Shown here piece by piece: positions 39,738 through 49,396 of a stretch of DNA of 64,000 bases. The notes beneath the pieces are model-generated. The model was not told the origin of the DNA, made no database searches, and saw only the letters and a program-made list of their open reading frames with translations. This DNA comes from Mycobacterium triplex (GTDB taxonomy: Bacteria > Actinomycetota > Actinomycetes > Mycobacteriales > Mycobacteriaceae): positions 2,698,854-2,762,853 of the forward strand of contig NZ_HG964446.1 in assembly GCF_000689255.1 (NCBI RefSeq). The letters run 5' to 3'. The translations under genes were made by a program, and so were the position numbers. Numbering within the stretch: the stretch's first letter is position 1; every line of letters begins with the position of its first letter.

Positions 39738-40697
39738 CTAGGGGTACAGCGCCTTCCGCAGCGCCGTCAAGCCGCGGTCGGCGGCCGCCGCGGCCGCGGG
39801 GATCACCGGGGCGAAGTTGACAAAGCCGTGCACCAGCGTCGGCTCGTTGCTCAGCTCGGCGGGAACGCCCGCGGCGTTGAGCAGCTCGGCGTAGCGCGCC
39901 CCGTCGTCGCGCAGCGGGTCGTGCTCGGCGGTCCCGATGAAGGCCGGCGGCAAACCCGACAAATCGGCGTTGGCCGGTGCGAGCGTGACGGGCAGCACCG
40001 TGGGGTCGGCGACGTCGACGTCGGGGATGTACCAGGCCAGGAAGGCCTCGATCGTTTCGCGGTCCAGGATCGGGGCGAAGGCGTTCTCGGTGTGCGACGG
40101 CAGCGAAAGATCGGCGGTCACCACCGGGTACCAGAGCAGCTGGAACACCAGCTGCGGCCCGGCGTTGTCGCGGGCCAGCACCGCCATCACGGCGGCCAGG
40201 TTGGCGCCCGCGGAATCCCCGGCCACCGCGATGCGGCTCGGGTCGCCGCCGAGGTCGGCGGCGTGGGCGCCGACCCACCGCAGCGCGGCCCACGCGTCGT
40301 CGACCCCGGCGGGGTACGGGTGCTCCGGCGCCAGCCGGTAACCCACCGACACCACGATGGCCTCGGCGCCGACCGCGTGCGCGCGGGCGACGTGGTCGTG
40401 GGTGTCCAGGTCGCCCAGACAAAAGCCGCCGCCGTGGAAGAACACGACGACGGGTGAGATCTCGGCCGGGGTGGGCGGCCAGTAGATCCGAACCGGAATG
40501 TCGACGAGGTCGCCATGACCGATCGTCCGGTCTTCGATCCGCAGGTCCGGCAACAATTCCGGGGGGACCTTGAGCATTTTGAGCCGCTCGCGGGCAGGCG
40601 CGACCCCGTCGTCGGCGTTGAACCCCTGCGGGAACAGATCGAGCAACGCCTTGAGCGTCGGGTCGATCTCGGGACGGGCGCCGGCGGGCTCAATCAT
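39738..40697 (-). CDS. nlhH: Carboxylesterase NlhH (HSL family)
   Basis: Alpha/beta hydrolase of the hormone-sensitive lipase family, 319 aa. The oxyanion motif is FFHGGGF and the nucleophile elbow is GDSAG with S162; D260 and H290 complete the triad, the same numbering as M. tuberculosis NlhH (Rv1399c). It hydrolyses short-chain esters. ATG 40697 fits the family start; the longer frame to 40997 runs inside lipI. Paralogue lipI lies 22 bases upstream. Confidence 0.92.
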   Translation of the reverse strand: MIEPAGARPEIDPTLKALLDLFPQGFNADDGVAPARERLKMLKVPPELLPDLRIEDRTIGHGDLVDIPVRIYWPPTPAEISPVVVFFHGGGFCLGDLDTHDHVARAHAVGAEAIVVSVGYRLAPEHPYPAGVDDAWAALRWVGAHAADLGGDPSRIAVAGDSAGANLAAVMAVLARDNAGPQLVFQLLWYPVVTADLSLPSHTENAFAPILDRETIEAFLAWYIPDVDVADPTVLPVTLAPANADLSGLPPAFIGTAEHDPLRDDGARYAELLNAAGVPAELSNEPTLVHGFVNFAPVIPAAAAAADRGLTALRKALYP

Positions 40698-40719
40698 TCG
40701 TCCACCGTACGCCTGTTGT

Positions 40720-41679
40720 TCACCTGTACAGCGCATCCCGTAACGCGGCGAGCCCCCGCTCCGACCCGGCCGTGGCGGCGGGAACCACGCCCGCATAGCC
40801 GAGGTAGCCGTGCACCATCGTCTCGGCATTGTGCACCTCGGCGGGCACGCCCGCGGCGGCCAGCAGCTTGCCGTAGCTGATGCCGTCGTCGCGCAGCGGG
40901 TCGTAGCCGGCGACGCCGATGTAGGCCGGCGGCAGGCCGGCCAGGTTCGTCGCCCGCCCCGGCGCCATGCGGACCGGCGGGTTGGACAAGTCGACATCGC
41001 CTGCGTACCAACGGGAGAACTGCGCGATGGCCCGGGTGTCGAGAATCGGCGCGCTGGTGTTCTCGGCGAACGACGGCAGCGATTGGTCCCACAGCACCGA
41101 CGGATACCACAACAGCTGGAACACGATCGGCGGTCCGCCCTCGTCGCGGCTCTGCTGAGCGACCACCGCCGCGATGTTGCCGCCCGCCGAATCCCCGGCG
41201 ACGGCCAGCCGGGCGGTGTCCGCGCCGAGCTCCGCGCCGTGCTCGGCCACCCACAGCGTTGCGGCCCAAGCGTCTTCGACGGCAGCGGGATACGGATGCT
41301 CGGGCGCCAACCGGTAGTCGACGGACACCACGATCGCGTCGGCGCCCACCGCGTGCTGACGGGCGGTGCCGTCGTGAGTGTCCAGGTCGCCGATCACGAA
41401 GCCGCCGCCGTGGAAGTAGACGACGACGGGCAGCGTGGCGTCGCCGGAATCGGTTGGCGGCCAATAGATCCTGATGGCGATGGCACCGGCGGGGCCTTCG
41501 ATGGTGCGATCCTCGACGCGCAGCTCGGGGTGCACCGCCCGGCGTGGCAGATCGCGGAACCGCTGGCGCGCAGCATCGATGCCGTCGTCGGTGGATAGCC
41601 GGAACGGAACCGCGTCGAGTACCTTCAGCAAGATGGGGTCGATAGGAGGTTTCTCGTCGGCTTTGTCGAAGCTGGGCAT
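40720..41679 (-). CDS. lipI: Lipase/esterase LipI (HSL family)
   Basis: Hormone-sensitive-lipase-type hydrolase of 319 aa, paralogous to nlhH. HGGG (about residues 90-93) and GDSAGGN with S164 are visible. The N-terminus [20 protein letters not shown] is nearly that of Rv1400c. The ATG shares a CATG with the ATG of the divergent membrane protein gene, so no separate promoter space exists unless one start is further in. Probably forms an operon with nlhH and the monooxygenase. Confidence 0.9.
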   Translation of the reverse strand: MPSFDKADEKPPIDPILLKVLDAVPFRLSTDDGIDAARQRFRDLPRRAVHPELRVEDRTIEGPAGAIAIRIYWPPTDSGDATLPVVVYFHGGGFVIGDLDTHDGTARQHAVGADAIVVSVDYRLAPEHPYPAAVEDAWAATLWVAEHGAELGADTARLAVAGDSAGGNIAAVVAQQSRDEGGPPIVFQLLWYPSVLWDQSLPSFAENTSAPILDTRAIAQFSRWYAGDVDLSNPPVRMAPGRATNLAGLPPAYIGVAGYDPLRDDGISYGKLLAAAGVPAEVHNAETMVHGYLGYAGVVPAATAGSERGLAALRDALYR

Positions 41680-42421
41680 GGAGGTACCGTACGCACCCCG
41701 CGTGCTGGCCGGCTGCTGGGTGGCAGCCTGCTGGGCGGGTATCGGCTACGGCGTGTTCTTGACCGTCGTCGCGGTGCAATCCCCGCCGGGCACCGAGCTC
41801 ACCGGGCACTGGCTGTTGCAGCCGCCGTTCAAGGCGTTGATGGCCTTGCTGTTGACCGTTGCCGCGTGCGCGCATCCAATCGTCAGCGAGCGGCGCTGGC
41901 TGATGCCCGCGATGCTGCTGTCGGCCACCGGCGACTGGCTGCTGGCGATCCCGTGGTGGACCATGTCGTTCGTCTTGGGGCTGGCGGCATTTCTGTGCGC
42001 GCACCTGTGCATCATCGGCGCGCTGGCGCCGTTGGTGGTCAAGGAGTCGCTGTCGCGAGTTCGCATCGCGGTCATGGCGGGGCTGTGCGTGGCGGCAATC
42101 GCCTTGCTGGTGTGGTTCTGGCCGCACCTGGGTGCTGAGAACCTGACGCTCCCGGTGACGGTGTATGTCATCGTGCTGACCGCGATGGCGTGCACGGCGA
42201 TTGCGGCGCGGCTGCCGACGATCTGGGTGCCGGTGGGGGCGGTGTGCTTCATGGCCTCGGACGCGATGATCGCGATCAGCCGTTTCATCCTGGGCCACGA
42301 GGCGCTGGCGGTGCCGATCTGGTGGCTCTACTCCGCGGCGCTGATCCTGATCACGGCGGGGTTCTTCTTCGGTCGAGACGAGGCCGCCGCTGACAATGAC
42401 CGCGAGCCTGCCGAAGGCTGA
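41678..42421 (+). CDS. YhhN/TMEM86-like integral membrane protein (Rv1401 position)
   Basis: Membrane protein of up to 247 aa with about eight hydrophobic helices and the motifs LSATGDWLL and [13 protein letters not shown], whose Asp residues are typical of the YhhN lysoplasmalogenase family. It would sit in the cytoplasmic membrane; enzymatic activity is untested. The ATG at 41678 overlaps the lipI start on the other strand; GTG 41702 is a credible alternative just before the first helix. The tail is short and acidic. Confidence 0.8.
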   Translation: MEVPYAPRVLAGCWVAACWAGIGYGVFLTVVAVQSPPGTELTGHWLLQPPFKALMALLLTVAACAHPIVSERRWLMPAMLLSATGDWLLAIPWWTMSFVLGLAAFLCAHLCIIGALAPLVVKESLSRVRIAVMAGLCVAAIALLVWFWPHLGAENLTLPVTVYVIVLTAMACTAIAARLPTIWVPVGAVCFMASDAMIAISRFILGHEALAVPIWWLYSAALILITAGFFFGRDEAAADNDREPAEG

Positions 42422-42501
42422 CTGTCGGTGGTGACCGCTACGCTGTGGCCACGGATGGTAATCATGTTGACTGGCAACATCTTTGGTGACTCGAGGGTGC
42501 G

Positions 42502-44511
42502 GTGAGCGGCGCGGGCACACCCGTCGAGGTCGAACCGATCGCCCGGGTGCTGCCGATGTTGTCGGTGCCGCACCTGGACCGCGAGTTCGACTATCTGGTG
42601 TCGGCCGAGCAATCCGACGACGCGCAGCCCGGCGTGCGGGTGCGGGTCCGGTTCCACGGCCGGCTGGTCGACGGGTTCGTGCTGGAGCGGCGCAACGACA
42701 CCGACCACCTCGGCAAGCTGGGCTGGCTGGACCGCGTGGTGTCCGCCGAACCGGTGCTCACCCCGGAAATCCGCCGGCTCGTCGACGCCGTCGCGGCGCG
42801 TTACGCCGGAACCCGCGCGGACGTGTTGCGGCTGGCCATCCCGGCCCGGCACGCCAGGGTGGAGCGGGAATCCACCGCGACCGGGCCGCCGCCGGAGGTG
42901 GCGCCCATCGACCCGTCCGGCTGGGAGGGGTACGGCCGCGGCGACCAATTCCTGACCGCATTGGCCGAGTCGCGGGCCGCGCGTGCCGTCTGGCAGGCGC
43001 TGCCGGGGGAGCAGTGGGCGGACCGGTTCGCCGAGGCCGCGGCGCAGACCGTGCGCGCCGGGCGTTCGGCCCTGGCGATCGTGCCCGACCAGCGGGACCT
43101 GGACGCGCTGTGGGCGGCCGCGACCGTCCGGATCGACGAGGGCAGCGTGGTCGCCTTGTCGGCGGGCCTGGGACCGGCCGCGCGCTACCGGCGCTGGCTG
43201 GCGGCGCTGCGGGGCCAGGCGCGGCTGGTGATCGGTACGCGCAGTGCGGTTTTCGCGCCGCTGGCCGACCTGGGGCTGGTCCTGGTCTGGTCCGACGCCG
43301 ACGACAGCCTGGCCGAGCCGCGGGCGCCCTACCCGCATGCCCGGGAGGTGGCGATGCTGCGCGCGCATCAGGCCCGGTGCGCCGCGCTGATCGGCGGCTA
43401 CGCCCGCACCGCCGAGGCCCACGCCCTGGTGCGCAGCGGCTGGGCGCACGACATCGTCGCGACGCGGCCCGTGGTGCGGGCCCGCACGCCCCGGGTGGTC
43501 GCCCTCGACGACACCGGCTACGCCGACGAACGCGACCCGGCGGCGCGCTCGGCGCGGATTCCGTCCATCGCGCTGCGCGCCGCCCGCTCCTCGCTCGAGG
43601 CGGGGGCGCCGGTGCTGGTGCAGGTGCCGCGCCGCGGTTATGTGCCGTCGCTGGCCTGCGGGCGTTGCCGCGCCATCGCCCGGTGCCGGCATTGCACGGG
43701 GCCCCTCTCACTAACCGAGTCGCCGCGGGAGCGGGGCCCCGGGGCGGTGTGCGGGTGGTGCGGACGTGCCGAGCCCGCGTTGCGGTGTGCGCGGTGTGGG
43801 TCGGATGCGGTACGCGCGGTGGTGGTCGGGGCCCGGCGCACCGCCGAGGAGCTGGGCCGCGCCTTCGCCGGCACCCAGGTCATCACCTCGGCGGGCGATG
43901 CGATCGTGGCCGAGGTCGCCGCACACCCGGCCCTGGTGGTGGCCACGCCGGGCGCCGAACCCCGCGCGGCGGGCGGCTACGGCGCGGCGCTGCTGCTGGA
44001 CACCTGGGCACTATTGGGCCGTCAGGATTTGCGCGCCGCCGAGGACGCGCTGTGGCGCTGGATGAGCGCCGCGGCGCTGGTGCGGCCCCGCGGCGACGGC
44101 GGCGTGGTGACGGTGATCGCCGAATCATCCATTCCCACCGTGCAATCGCTGATCCGATGGGATCCGGTGGGCCATGCGGACGCCGACCTGACGGCACGCG
44201 CCGAGGTCGGGTTGCCGCCGAGTGTGCACATGGCGGCCATCGACGGCAGCACCGAAGCGGTGACGGCATTGCTCGACGAGGCGGCCCTGCCCGACGGTGC
44301 CGAGCAGCTCGGCCCGGTCGGCCTGCCGCCGGGCGTGCGTCGGCCGCCGGGCACCCCGGCGGGCGTGCCGGTGATCCGGATGCTGGTGCGGGTCCGTCGC
44401 GAGCAGGGCCTGGAGTTGGCGGCGAGCCTGCGACGCGGCGTCGGAGTGCTCAGCGCCCGGCAAACCCACGAACCCGCCCGGGTGCAGATCGACCCCCCGC
44501 AAATTGGCTAG
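42502..44511 (+). CDS. priA: PriA-like primosomal protein N' lacking helicase motifs
   Basis: Replication-restart protein of 669 aa. The N-terminal DNA-binding domain (PHLDREFDYLV, GVRVRVRFHGR) and the Cys cluster of the zinc domain (LACGRCRAIARCRHC, CGWCG...CARCG) are intact. The Walker A region GVTGSGKT of E. coli PriA is replaced by an ALPGEQWADR segment, and the DEEH box by VWSDADDS, so it is unlikely to hydrolyse ATP. This degeneracy is general in actinobacterial PriA. It is shorter than the E. coli protein (732 aa). GTG start. The 287 bases that follow hold the marR promoter. Confidence 0.92.
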   Translation: MSGAGTPVEVEPIARVLPMLSVPHLDREFDYLVSAEQSDDAQPGVRVRVRFHGRLVDGFVLERRNDTDHLGKLGWLDRVVSAEPVLTPEIRRLVDAVAARYAGTRADVLRLAIPARHARVERESTATGPPPEVAPIDPSGWEGYGRGDQFLTALAESRAARAVWQALPGEQWADRFAEAAAQTVRAGRSALAIVPDQRDLDALWAAATVRIDEGSVVALSAGLGPAARYRRWLAALRGQARLVIGTRSAVFAPLADLGLVLVWSDADDSLAEPRAPYPHAREVAMLRAHQARCAALIGGYARTAEAHALVRSGWAHDIVATRPVVRARTPRVVALDDTGYADERDPAARSARIPSIALRAARSSLEAGAPVLVQVPRRGYVPSLACGRCRAIARCRHCTGPLSLTESPRERGPGAVCGWCGRAEPALRCARCGSDAVRAVVVGARRTAEELGRAFAGTQVITSAGDAIVAEVAAHPALVVATPGAEPRAAGGYGAALLLDTWALLGRQDLRAAEDALWRWMSAAALVRPRGDGGVVTVIAESSIPTVQSLIRWDPVGHADADLTARAEVGLPPSVHMAAIDGSTEAVTALLDEAALPDGAEQLGPVGLPPGVRRPPGTPAGVPVIRMLVRVRREQGLELAASLRRGVGVLSARQTHEPARVQIDPPQIG

Positions 44512-44693
44512 ATCGGGACCAGCGGGCGCAATCTCCTCGCGCGCGACCGGTGACCCGTGCTGCTATCATGCCTCTGAACTGTTGCGATGCTCCCAGTCGA
44601 TGCGGCTGGACCCGCCGCACATCGGCCAGCCGCCGCGTTGCACCGACCGGGCAGCAATTTTCCAATCGGCTGCGCAGATCGCCTACCGCAGCG

Positions 44694-44714
44694 ATAGTAT
44701 GCATGAGCAATAGT
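44694..44714. promoter_or_regulatory. Putative MarR operator upstream of marR
   Basis: ATAGTATGCATGAGCAATAG at 44694-44713 closely matches ATAGTATACATAGGCAACTA at 46186-46205, upstream of the methyltransferase gene. It lies about 85 bases before the marR ATG. Shared motif and local AT-richness suggest a binding site for the MarR protein at both places. Confidence 0.45.
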
Positions 44715-44798
44715 GCCTTTCTACGACATTCGTAGGCCGTGCACTGCCAGTGCTTTAGCCCGCGGCGGCCCGGAACGGGCCCTGGAAAGGGGGCCGGG

Positions 44799-45281
44799 AT
44801 GTCCACGGACAACATGATGGAGGCCGGCGAGTCGCTCGATGCCATCACCGACGCGTTGCTCACCGCGTCGCGGTTGCTGGTCAGCCTGTCGGCCCGGTCG
44901 ATCGGGCAGGTCGACGAGAACATCACCATGGCGCAGTTTCGCACCCTGGTGATCCTGTCCAACCGGGGACCGGTCAACCTGGCCACGCTGGCCAGCCTGC
45001 TGGGCGTGCAACCGTCGGCCACCGGACGCATGGTCGACCGGCTCGTCGCCGCCGGGCTGATCGATCGGCTGCCGCACCCGACGTCCCGGCGTGAGCTGAT
45101 CGCCGCCCTGACCAAGCGTGGCAGTGAGGTGGTGCGACGCGTCACCTCCTACCGGCGAGCGGAGATCGCCGCCATCGTGGAAAAGATGCCGGTGGCGGAG
45201 CGCCACGGCCTGGTGCGGGCGCTGACCGCCTTCACCGTGGCCGGCGGAGAGCCCGACGCCAACCTGGACATCGAGCTCTGA
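44799..45281 (+). CDS. MarR family transcriptional regulator (Rv1404-like)
   Basis: Winged-helix regulator of 160 aa. The recognition region is LATLASLLGVQPSATGRMVDRL (about 66-87), followed by the wing RLPHPTSRRELIAALT. ATG 44799 has AAAGGGGG upstream, and longer readings to 44739 have no support. In M. tuberculosis the equivalent Rv1404 lies between two methyltransferase genes, Rv1403c and Rv1405c, which it is thought to control. Here only one methyltransferase remains, convergent and 12 bases away. The effector is unknown. Confidence 0.9.
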   Translation: MSTDNMMEAGESLDAITDALLTASRLLVSLSARSIGQVDENITMAQFRTLVILSNRGPVNLATLASLLGVQPSATGRMVDRLVAAGLIDRLPHPTSRRELIAALTKRGSEVVRRVTSYRRAEIAAIVEKMPVAERHGLVRALTAFTVAGGEPDANLDIEL

Positions 45282-45293
45282 CCGGCCGGGGCC

Positions 45294-46112
45294 TCAGCGC
45301 TTTTCCCCGGTGAACAGTAGGTATTCCCAGCGCATGGTGCCGTCGGTCAGATACTCCGCGGCGAGTTCGACGAGTTGCGCGTCGAGTTCGGCGGCCAGCA
45401 CCCGGTCGTGGCCGATGTTCGCGTAGGCCTCGATGGTCGGGCCGTAGTGATTCTTGAAGTAGTCGTGAACCGCTGTGGCACAGTCGAATCGGTTGACGTC
45501 CAACATGCCCCGCACCGCGGTCACCCGACCGATCCGCTCGCCCAGCAGCCCGGCGAGGTAGCGTTCGCGTCCCCACAGCGCCGCCGGTGGCACGGCCGGT
45601 GAGAGGCTCGGGCGGTAGGGCCGGATGGCGGCCAGCATGCGGCCGAAGAAACCTTCCGGGGTCCAGCTGATCAGGCCGATCGTGCCGCCGGGCCGGCAGA
45701 CGCGCACCAGCTCACCGGCCGCGAGCCGATGGTTCGGCGCGAACTGCACGCCGATCGCCGACATCACCACGTCGAACTCGCCGTCGCCGAACGGCAGCGC
45801 ATGCGCATTGGCCTCCCGGTACTCCAGCGTGAGCCCCTGCGCCGCCGCCCGCGCCCGGGACCGTTGCAGCAGTTCCGGCGTGAGGTCGGTGGACACCACG
45901 GCGGCACCCGTCCCGGCGGCGGGAAGCGAGATATTGCCCGAGCCGGCGGCGACATCGAGGACTCGGACACCGGGCCCAATACCGGTGGCGGACACCAGGA
46001 TCGGGCCCAATGGCGCCATCACTTCCTCGGCCATCAGCGGGTAATCGCCGAGGGCCCACATGGCGCGGTGGGTCGCCGCAAGGTATTCGGGGACGGTCAC
46101 GTCGAGAGTCAT
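45294..46112 (-). CDS. SAM-dependent class I methyltransferase (Rv1405c/Rv1403c-like)
   Basis: Methyltransferase of 272 aa. SAM motif I is VLDVAAGSGNISLPAA, motif II contains STDLTPELL, and the post-motif segment FDVVMSAIGVQFAPN is typical of the UbiE/Methyltransf_11 group. ATG 46112 follows AGGAGG by 5 bases; upstream in-frame ATGs are in the promoter region. The region 46172-46206 is AT-rich with a putative MarR operator. In M. tuberculosis the homologues are acid-induced. The methyl acceptor is unknown. Confidence 0.9.
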   Translation of the reverse strand: MTLDVTVPEYLAATHRAMWALGDYPLMAEEVMAPLGPILVSATGIGPGVRVLDVAAGSGNISLPAAGTGAAVVSTDLTPELLQRSRARAAAQGLTLEYREANAHALPFGDGEFDVVMSAIGVQFAPNHRLAAGELVRVCRPGGTIGLISWTPEGFFGRMLAAIRPYRPSLSPAVPPAALWGRERYLAGLLGERIGRVTAVRGMLDVNRFDCATAVHDYFKNHYGPTIEAYANIGHDRVLAAELDAQLVELAAEYLTDGTMRWEYLLFTGEKR

Positions 46113-46171
46113 CAGTCCTCCTGGGGAGTGGGAAAGAGCTGCGCACCCGACTTCGTTGTCGCCGGCACAAC

Positions 46172-46206
46172 TATATGTAATAGCAATAGTATACATAGGC
46201 AACTAT
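46172..46206. promoter_or_regulatory. Putative MarR operator/promoter upstream of the methyltransferase
   Basis: TATGTA (46174-46179) and TACATA (46192-46197) form a perfect inverted repeat, and 46186-46205 matches the motif upstream of marR. The segment is strongly AT-rich for this genome and lies 60-95 bases before the minus-strand methyltransferase start and 58 before fmt. Confidence 0.5.
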
Positions 46207-46263
46207 CTGCCGGCCGGCGGCTCGCGCGGCCGGGCCGGATCCGGCGCTTCATAGACTGTGCCG

Positions 46264-47196
46264 GTGCGTCTCGTCTTCGCCGGCACCCCCGAACCCGCGC
46301 TGCCCGCGCTGCGCCGTCTGATCGAGGCGCCCGGCCACGAGGTCGTCGCGGTGCTGACCCGGCCCGATGCCGCGTCCGGGCGCCGCGGCAAGCCGGAACC
46401 GTCACCGGTGGCCCGCGAGGCGCTCGACCGCGGCATCCCGGTGCTGCGGCCCTCGCGGCCGAACTCGCCGGAGTTCGTCGCCGAACTGGCCGCGTTCGCC
46501 CCGGACTGCTGCCCGGTGGTGGCCTACGGTGCGCTGCTGCGCGACGCCCTGCTCGCGGTGCCCCCGCGCGGCTGGATCAACCTGCACTTCTCGCTGCTGC
46601 CGGCCTGGCGCGGCGCGGCGCCCGTGCAGGCCGCCATCGCCGCGGGCGACGCCATCACCGGGGCGACGACGTTTCGGATCGAGCCCAGCCTGGACTCCGG
46701 ACCCGTCTACGGCGTGGTGACCGAGACGATCCGACCGACCGATACCGCGGGCGATCTGCTTGAGCGACTTGCCATTTCGGGTGCGGCGCTGTTGTCGGCC
46801 ACGCTGGACGGCATTGCCGACGGGACCCTGACGCCGCAACCGCAACCGGCCGACGGCGTCAGCATCGCACCGAAGATCACCGTCGAGGAGGCCCGGGTGC
46901 GCTGGGATCTGCCGGCCGCGGTGGTCGAGCGCCGGATCCGCGCGGTCACCCCCAACCCGGGGGCCTGGACGATGATCGACGACCTGCGGATCAAACTGGG
47001 ACCGGTGCAGATCGACGCGGATGCTGGCGTGTCGTTGCCGCCCGGCGTAATTCAGGTGGACCGCAAGAACGTGCGGATCGGTACCGGCTCGGCACCGGTG
47101 CGGCTGGGCCAGATTCAGCCCCCCGGTAAGAAACTCATGAACGCCGTCGACTGGGCGCGCGGCGCCCGGCTCGACGCCGCCGCACGGGCCTCATGA
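46264..47196 (+). CDS. fmt: Methionyl-tRNA formyltransferase
   Basis: Enzyme of 310 aa that formylates initiator Met-tRNA. The N-terminal domain starts [14 protein letters not shown] and contains the folate-binding and catalytic [16 protein letters not shown]; the C-terminal domain ends with [23 protein letters not shown] 46264 was preferred over GTG 46258 because mycobacterial Fmt proteins start with MRLVFAG. It overlaps rsmB by 4 bases. Confidence 0.95.
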   Translation: MRLVFAGTPEPALPALRRLIEAPGHEVVAVLTRPDAASGRRGKPEPSPVAREALDRGIPVLRPSRPNSPEFVAELAAFAPDCCPVVAYGALLRDALLAVPPRGWINLHFSLLPAWRGAAPVQAAIAAGDAITGATTFRIEPSLDSGPVYGVVTETIRPTDTAGDLLERLAISGAALLSATLDGIADGTLTPQPQPADGVSIAPKITVEEARVRWDLPAAVVERRIRAVTPNPGAWTMIDDLRIKLGPVQIDADAGVSLPPGVIQVDRKNVRIGTGSAPVRLGQIQPPGKKLMNAVDWARGARLDAAARAS

Positions 47197-48575
47197 GCCC
47201 GGCCCCGAAACAGCGCCGGCCGCCCAAACGGCGCAAGCCACTGGATCCGGCCCGCGCCGCCGCCTTTCAGGTGCTCCGCGCGGTCAGCGAGCGCGACGCG
47301 TACGCGAACCTGGCCCTGCCCGCGCTGCTGCGCGATCGGGGCATCACCGGACGCGACGCGGCGTTCGCCACCGAGCTCACCTATGGCACCTGCCGCACCC
47401 GCGGCCTGCTCGACGCGGTCATCGGCGCGGCCGCCGGACGCCCGCCGGAGGCGATCAACCCGGTGCTGCTGGATCTGCTGCGGATGGGCACCTATCAACT
47501 GCTGCGCACCCGGGTCGACGCGCACGCCGCGGTGTCGACCACCGTCGAACAGGCCGGGATCGAATTCGACTCGGCCCGAGCAGGTTTCGTCAACGGCGTG
47601 CTTCGAACCATCTCCGGGCGCGACGAGCGGTCCTGGGTCGCCGAGCTGGCCCCCGATCCGGCGCGCGATCCGATCGGGCACGCCGCGTTCGTGCACGCCC
47701 ACCCGCGCTGGATCGCGCAGGCCTTCGCCGACGCGCTGGGCGCCGACGCCGGCGAACTCGACGCGGTGCTGGCCAGCGACGACGAGCGACCCCAGGTGCA
47801 CCTGGCCGCGCGCCCGGGCGTCCTGAACGCGGCGGCGCTGGCCGAGGCCGTCGGTGGCACGCCCGGCCGCTACTCGCCGTATGCGGTGTACCTGCCCGGC
47901 GGCGACCCGGGACAGCTGGCGCCGGTGCGCGAGGCCCGGGCGCTGGTGCAGGACGAGGGCAGCCAGTTGGTGGCCCGCGCGCTGACGTCGGCGTCCGTCG
48001 ACGACGACACCGGTCGCTGGCTCGACCTGTGCGCCGGTCCGGGCGGCAAGACCGCGCTGCTGGCCGCCCTGGCCGGCGAGCGCGGCGCCCGGGTCACCGC
48101 GGTCGAGCCGGCGTCGGGCCGCGCGGATCTGGTCGTCGAGAACACCCGTGGGCTCGACGTGGACGTGGTGCGGGTCGACGGGCGTCAGACCGGCCTCGAG
48201 CCGGGATTCGACCGGGTGCTCGTCGACGTGCCCTGCACCGGGCTGGGTGCCTTGCGGCGCCGCCCCGAGGCGCGGTGGCGCCGGCAGCCGTCCGATGTGC
48301 CCGCGCTGGCCAAGCTGCAGCGCGAACTGCTGGCCGCCGCGATCGCGCTGACCCGCCCCGGCGGCGTGGTGCTCTATTCGACCTGCTCGCCGCATCTGGC
48401 CGAAACGGTGGGGGTGGTGGCCGACGCGCTGCGCCGTTATCCGGTGCAGGCCTTGGATACCCGGCCGCTGTTCGCGCCCGCCGAGCTCGGTGCGGGACTC
48501 CATGTGCAGCTGTGGCCGCACCGGCACGGCACCGACGCCATGTTCGCCGCGGCGCTGCGCCGCGTAGCGGGGTAG
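47193..48575 (+). CDS. rsmB: 16S rRNA m5C967 methyltransferase RsmB (Fmu)
   Basis: RNA cytosine-5 methyltransferase of 460 aa. The N-terminal NusB-like RNA-binding domain (about 20-160; [21 protein letters not shown]) precedes a SAM domain with [16 protein letters not shown], the catalytic [18 protein letters not shown] and [15 protein letters not shown] basic N-terminal tail is present. The last codons and stop are part of a 57-bp tandem repeat that continues into the intergenic region. Confidence 0.94.
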   Translation: MSPAPKQRRPPKRRKPLDPARAAAFQVLRAVSERDAYANLALPALLRDRGITGRDAAFATELTYGTCRTRGLLDAVIGAAAGRPPEAINPVLLDLLRMGTYQLLRTRVDAHAAVSTTVEQAGIEFDSARAGFVNGVLRTISGRDERSWVAELAPDPARDPIGHAAFVHAHPRWIAQAFADALGADAGELDAVLASDDERPQVHLAARPGVLNAAALAEAVGGTPGRYSPYAVYLPGGDPGQLAPVREARALVQDEGSQLVARALTSASVDDDTGRWLDLCAGPGGKTALLAALAGERGARVTAVEPASGRADLVVENTRGLDVDVVRVDGRQTGLEPGFDRVLVDVPCTGLGALRRRPEARWRRQPSDVPALAKLQRELLAAAIALTRPGGVVLYSTCSPHLAETVGVVADALRRYPVQALDTRPLFAPAELGAGLHVQLWPHRHGTDAMFAAALRRVAG

Positions 48576-48680
48576 CGCCCCGGCGACACGACAGGCCTGA
48601 GCGCCGCGGCGCTGCGCCGCGTAGCGGGGTAGCGCCCCGGCGACACGACAGACCTGAGCGCCGCCGCGGCTGCGCCGCCT
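48545..48680. repeat. 57-bp tandem repeat spanning the rsmB 3' end
   Basis: Unit 1 is 48545-48601 and unit 2 is 48602-48658; they differ at one base (GGCCTGAG versus GACCTGAG). A truncated, diverged third unit follows (48659-48680). Unit 1 includes the final ten rsmB codons and its stop, so unit 2 is a non-coding duplicate of the gene end. The length, a multiple of three, and position resemble mycobacterial interspersed VNTR loci. Confidence 0.85.
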
Positions 48681-48706
48681 TGGTGACCCTCAGTAATGTG
48701 GCGCAC

Positions 48707-49396
48707 ATGGCTGGCAGCACCGGTGGACCCCTGATAGCCCCGTCGATCCTGGCCGCCGATTTCGCCCGGCTCGCCGACGAGGCGGCGGCCGTGACCGGCG
48801 CCGACTGGCTGCACGTCGACGTGATGGACGGCCACTTCGTGCCCAACCTGACGATCGGGCTGCCGGTGGTGGAGAGCCTGCTGGCCGCCACGCGCATTCC
48901 GATGGACTGCCACCTGATGATCGACAACCCGGACCGGTGGGCGCCGCCGTACGCCGAGGCGGGCGCCTACAACGTCACGTTCCACGCCGAGGCGACCGAG
49001 AATCCGACCGGGGTGGCCCGCGACATCCGGGCCGCGGGCGCCAAGGCCGGGATCAGCGTCAAGCCGGGAACGCCGCTGGAGCCGTATCTGGAGATCCTGC
49101 CGCAGTTCGACACCCTGCTGATCATGTCGGTCGAGCCCGGCTTCGGCGGCCAGAGCTTCATCCCGGAGGTGCTGAGCAAGGTCCGCATCGTGCGCAAGAT
49201 GGTCGACGCGGGGGAGCTGACGATCCTGGTCGAGATCGACGGCGGCATCAATGCCGACACGATCGAGGAGGCCGCCGAGGCCGGGGTCGACTGCTTCGTC
49301 GCCGGTTCGGCGGTCTACGGCGCGGCCGACCCGGAGGCCGCGATCGCGGCGCTGCGACGCCAGGCCGGCGCCGCGTCGCCGCATCTACGGCAGTGA
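48707..49396 (+). CDS. rpe: Ribulose-phosphate 3-epimerase
   Basis: TIM-barrel epimerase of 229 aa interconverting ribulose and xylulose 5-phosphates. Motifs are [45 protein letters not shown] and VEIDGGI. ATG 48707 gives [13 protein letters not shown], identical to the M. tuberculosis start. Supplies ribulose 5-phosphate, the substrate of the RibB domain encoded downstream. Its stop overlaps the ribD start. Confidence 0.96.
   Translation: MAGSTGGPLIAPSILAADFARLADEAAAVTGADWLHVDVMDGHFVPNLTIGLPVVESLLAATRIPMDCHLMIDNPDRWAPPYAEAGAYNVTFHAEATENPTGVARDIRAAGAKAGISVKPGTPLEPYLEILPQFDTLLIMSVEPGFGGQSFIPEVLSKVRIVRKMVDAGELTILVEIDGGINADTIEEAAEAGVDCFVAGSAVYGAADPEAAIAALRRQAGAASPHLRQ

Noticed and set aside
42483..44735. 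750-aa alternative frame over priA
   Set aside because: Low-complexity Arg/Gly/Ala-rich shadow of the priA frame.
48545..48680. CRISPR array
   Set aside because: The repeats are directly adjacent with no unique spacers and no cas genes are near.
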